The notes under the pieces are model-generated. The model had not been told where the DNA came from and did not search any database. It saw nothing but the letters and a program-made list of their open reading frames with translations. This document shows, piece after piece, positions 33,126 to 34,881 of a stretch of 34,881 bases of DNA (its first letter is position 1; each line of letters begins with the position of its first letter). Origin of the DNA: Bacteroidales bacterium (GTDB lineage: Bacteria; Bacteroidota; Bacteroidia; Bacteroidales; UBA932); contig JAFWRQ010000025.1 in NCBI GenBank assembly GCA_017519865.1, positions 1-34,881 on the forward strand. Reading direction: 5' to 3'. The translations under genes were made by a program, and so were the position numbers.

Positions 33126-34028
33126 TCAGTCGATATTCTTCTTCTCGGCCGTCCAGCCTTCACGCTGGGCTACGCCGCAGGGATTGCCCTGGAACATCTT
33201 GGCGGCTTCCTTGTCGCCCTTGAGTTGCCATTTCAGCCACGCCGTAGCGACGATCGAGAACTCGCCGCCGTGCGGCTTGGCGTAGGTGCCGCCGTGGCCG
33301 ACCGGATAGTTGGCCGCGAAGGCGGGCACTTGGTTGATTCGGGAGAAGTCATCCATTCCATTGCCGTAGGCGATGTCGGTTTCACCTCCGAGGATGTAGA
33401 TGATGGGGACCTTGATGTTCTGGAGTTTGTCCTTGTCCGGCATGGGCATTCCGGGCACTGCGCCAGCGGGGTTGGTGAACAGGCCGCTGTTGCAGATCAT
33501 CAGGGTCTTGATGCGCGGGTCCGCGGAATTGTCCAGGGTCTCAAGGCCGCCGCAGGACATACCGGCTGCCGCAACTGCGTCGGTGTCGAGTTTCTTGTAA
33601 TAGGGGCTTTCCTTGTCGGCGTTGCGGTCGATCGCCCACTCAATGCCTTCGATCTGCTGGGCAGAGGTGGATGAACCGTAGTCGCGCCGTCCTTCCTCCG
33701 GCATATAGCCCGTGGCTACTACGAGAAATCCCTGCGAGGCTATCTCGCTGAGGAAGTTGACGTGCTCCCACGGAGAGTTCCTGCAAGCGCCGTTGCCCCA
33801 GACGAGGACGGGCAGGGGATTCTTGGGCCCGAACGGGCTCAGGTCTTCCGGACGGAAGATCGTGTGGGCGTCGAGACTGGGCTCGGTAACCATTATGGCC
33901 TTGTAAGGGCCGGAGCCTCCGTCTTCAACCACTTTTTTCTCGGAATAGGTCTCTGCCGGCGTGCTGCCGCCACAGGCCTGGAGCAGCGCTATCGCGCCCG
34001 CCGCCAGAATTAAAAGAGTCTTTCTCAT
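33126..34028 (-). CDS. Alpha/beta-hydrolase lipoprotein (esterase-like)
   Basis: A 300-residue lipoprotein. The start is set at the ATG at 34028, which begins a signal peptide with lipobox LLQAC (Cys19); the longer frame to 34211 would cross the promoter and a hairpin array. The alpha/beta-hydrolase core is visible: LPVLVWGNGACRNSP (oxyanion strand), nucleophile Ser in AAGMSCGGLETL, a probable acid in GGETDIAYGN and a probable His in NYPVGHGGTY. The elbow reads G-M-S-C-G, a form seen in dienelactone-hydrolase and cutinase-like esterases. It may remove ester groups from glycans. It is transcribed alone from the box at 34061-34068. The family is clear but the substrate is unknown. Confidence 0.88.
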   Translation of the reverse strand: MRKTLLILAAGAIALLQACGGSTPAETYSEKKVVEDGGSGPYKAIMVTEPSLDAHTIFRPEDLSPFGPKNPLPVLVWGNGACRNSPWEHVNFLSEIASQGFLVVATGYMPEEGRRDYGSSTSAQQIEGIEWAIDRNADKESPYYKKLDTDAVAAAGMSCGGLETLDNSADPRIKTLMICNSGLFTNPAGAVPGMPMPDKDKLQNIKVPIIYILGGETDIAYGNGMDDFSRINQVPAFAANYPVGHGGTYAKPHGGEFSIVATAWLKWQLKGDKEAAKMFQGNPCGVAQREGWTAEKKNID

Positions 34029-34060
34029 ATAATCGTTTTTTGAGGTTGTCATTCGACATA

Positions 34061-34068
34061 CAAATTTA
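34061..34068 (-). promoter_or_regulatory. -7 element (TAAATTTG) for the alpha/beta hydrolase gene
   Basis: On the minus strand TAAATTTG fits TAnnTTTG, 32 bp upstream of the ATG at 34028. The hairpin-arm array at 34088-34166 begins 19 bp upstream, taking the place of a -33 element. Confidence 0.55.
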
Positions 34069-34087
34069 CTCTTTTTTTCCGCCTTTA

Positions 34088-34166
34088 CCGCAGGGTACGT
34101 CATTTTCGTGTCTACCCTGCGGGAAAATGCCCGCAGGGTACGGCGTTTTTGGGGCTGCCCTGCGGG
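34088..34166. repeat. Four alternating inverted arms of CCCGCAGGGTA
   Basis: Arm A is CCGCAGGGTA (34088-34097), arm B TACCCTGCGGG (34113-34123), arm C CCCGCAGGGTA (34130-34140), arm D CCCTGCGGG (34158-34166). A pairs with B, B with C and C with D, so the hairpins exclude one another. B-C is the best, with 11 bp and a 6-nt loop. The core CCTGCGGG/CCCGCAGG also makes up the inner stem of the terminator at 23293-23325. Confidence 0.75.
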
Positions 34167-34177
34167 AAATAAAGAAA

Positions 34178-34196
34178 GGCCGCCATCCCGGCGGCC
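34178..34196. terminator. GC-rich hairpin, possible terminator
   Basis: GGCCGCC (34178-34184) pairs with GGCGGCC (34190-34196) around ATCCC. AAA precedes the stem and GTTT follows it. It lies between two minus-strand genes, so it may back up the terminator at 34402-34421. Confidence 0.5.
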
Positions 34197-34401
34197 GTTT
34201 CCCCTTAACACAAACCAATTGAATTATACCAGCCTTATGGTATCTGATATTCGCTCTTTTATTACGTTAGGCTTTCCGAGAGCAAATGTCGCTATTAATT
34301 GTATATTAATGTTTTAAAAATTATTCAATAGATTCACTAATTCGTTACTTATGCGAAAATGGGGCGTTTTTTACAACTAATTGGTTCCTGATTGAAAGAA
34401 A

Positions 34402-34421
34402 GGCCCCGCGAAAGCGGAGCC
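34402..34421 (-). terminator. Terminator of the partial susD gene
   Basis: On the minus strand GGCTCCGC and GCGGGGCC form an 8-bp stem (one U-G pair) with a 4-nt loop, followed by TTTCTTT. On the plus strand the same pair would be a C-A mismatch, so it works best in the minus direction, 41 bp after the susD stop. Confidence 0.75.
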
Positions 34422-34462
34422 CTTCTTCTAAATGTTCAGTCTGTCATGTCGACAGTTGCTCT

Positions 34463-34881
34463 CTACTGCCAGAAAGGAAGCTGGTTAAGCGTAGGGTTCT
34501 GACGGACAGAGACGCTGGGGAACGGGAAGTACTCCTTGCCCGCCACATATCCGACGGAAAGACCGTTGTCCTTCGCCTCGTGGGTCCTGACGGTATAGAA
34601 GCGGCTGTTGGCCTCGGAACCGTTCTCCCAGATGATATCTTCGTCGGAGCCCTGGGGAGCACGGAAGAGTTTGTCGTACAGGATAGGCACGTTGGTGCCG
34701 GCGAGCTTGGACTTCTCGAAGTCGCCCCAGCGGACCTGGTCCGGCCAGCGGCACATCTCGAGCCAGAGCTCGAACTTCTTCTCCTTCTTGATGGCGTTCA
34801 TGTCGACAGCGCCGTTGAAAGGCTTGGCGCCGGCACTATCGTGCACCTGATTGAACGCCCAGGTAGCCTGAGCGGCGTCAC
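34463..34881 (-). CDS. Third SusD/RagB-family protein, C-terminal part only
   Basis: The reading frame runs from the stop at 34463 to the right edge of the window, giving about 139 residues; the N-terminus lies outside. The segment KKEKKFELWLEMCRWPDQVRWGDFEKSK is a variant of the conserved C-terminal SusD motif (E-R-R-x-E-L followed by R-W-x-D-x-x-R-W-G). The C-terminus reads NPTLNQLPFWQ, close to the usual N-P-x-x-x end. A GTG within the frame at 34846 is not a true start because the frame stays open to the edge. A susC and the rest of another glycan locus probably lie upstream, beyond the window. Confidence 0.88.
   Translation of the reverse strand, partial: DAAQATWAFNQVHDSAGAKPFNGAVDMNAIKKEKKFELWLEMCRWPDQVRWGDFEKSKLAGTNVPILYDKLFRAPQGSDEDIIWENGSEANSRFYTVRTHEAKDNGLSVGYVAGKEYFPFPSVSVRQNPTLNQLPFWQ

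Larger units (their letters stand above)
34029..34462. other. 434-bp non-coding stretch between the hydrolase and the partial susD
   Basis: No gene is supported. From low to high coordinates it holds the hydrolase -7 box, the array of alternating CCCGCAGGGTA arms (34088-34166), a GC-rich hairpin (34178-34196), an AT-rich segment (about 34200-34385) and the terminator of the partial susD (34402-34421). AACCAATT at 34213-34220 and AATTGGTT at 34379-34386 are inverted repeats at either end of the AT-rich segment. Confidence 0.75.

Noticed and set aside
34029-34211. N-terminal extension of the alpha/beta hydrolase to 34211
   Set aside because: The extension covers the -7 box and hairpin arms, and would place the lipoprotein signal peptide inside the protein.

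Overview
The window looks like chromosomal DNA from a GC-rich member of the Bacteroidales (Bacteroidota). The support is tandem SusC/SusD pairs, many lipoproteins with Bacteroidota-type signal peptides, and promoters of the TAnnTTTG (-7) type in front of almost every transcription unit. The genus cannot be fixed from the sequence. A gut or rumen lineage is a reasonable inference.

Layout. (1) 1-1127: a tRNA-Ser(GCU) cut by the left edge, an unrecognised lipoprotein gene on the minus strand, and a 358-bp intergenic region dense in regulatory structure. (2) 1128-5075: malQ (GH77), abutting tail to tail a LytS/LytT-type two-component pair. (3) 5239-23277: a long plus-strand starch/maltodextrin operon: MFS sugar transporter, SusC, SusD, a very large SusE/F-like binding protein, a terminator, then SusG-like amylase (BACON-GH13 with an inserted domain), GH53, GH13, SusA-like GH13 and SusB (GH97). 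It ends at a perfect hairpin. (4) 23422-27935: ROK sugar kinase, GH2 (exo-glucosaminidase/mannosidase type) and alkaline phosphatase. (5) 28007-32941, minus strand: a second SusC/SusD pair with no enzymes beside it. (6) 33126-34028, minus strand: an alpha/beta-hydrolase lipoprotein. (7) 34463-end, minus strand: the C-terminus of a third SusD.

How it probably works. SusC/SusD and the SusE/F-like protein capture starch at the outer membrane. The amylase makes oligosaccharides at the surface. SusA, the short GH13 and SusB trim them in the periplasm. The MFS carrier brings maltose or glucose into the cytoplasm, where MalQ and the ROK kinase feed metabolism. No SusR-type regulator is visible. Instead, tandem boxes matching the known AlgR/LytTR site (CCGTTCGTC) lie at an exact 21-bp period both in the kinase/transporter divergent promoter region and upstream of malQ. 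This suggests that the local LytS/LytT pair runs the starch regulon.

The most unusual features are: (a) an array of four 27-bp inverted-repeat units at 821-991, spaced 51, 42 and 51 bp; (b) the LytTR-box arrangement; (c) a 1029-residue SusE/F-like protein with about eight starch-binding-like modules; (d) GH53 and GH2 enzymes beside a starch locus; and (e) a set of alternating, mutually exclusive hairpin arms at 34088-34166.
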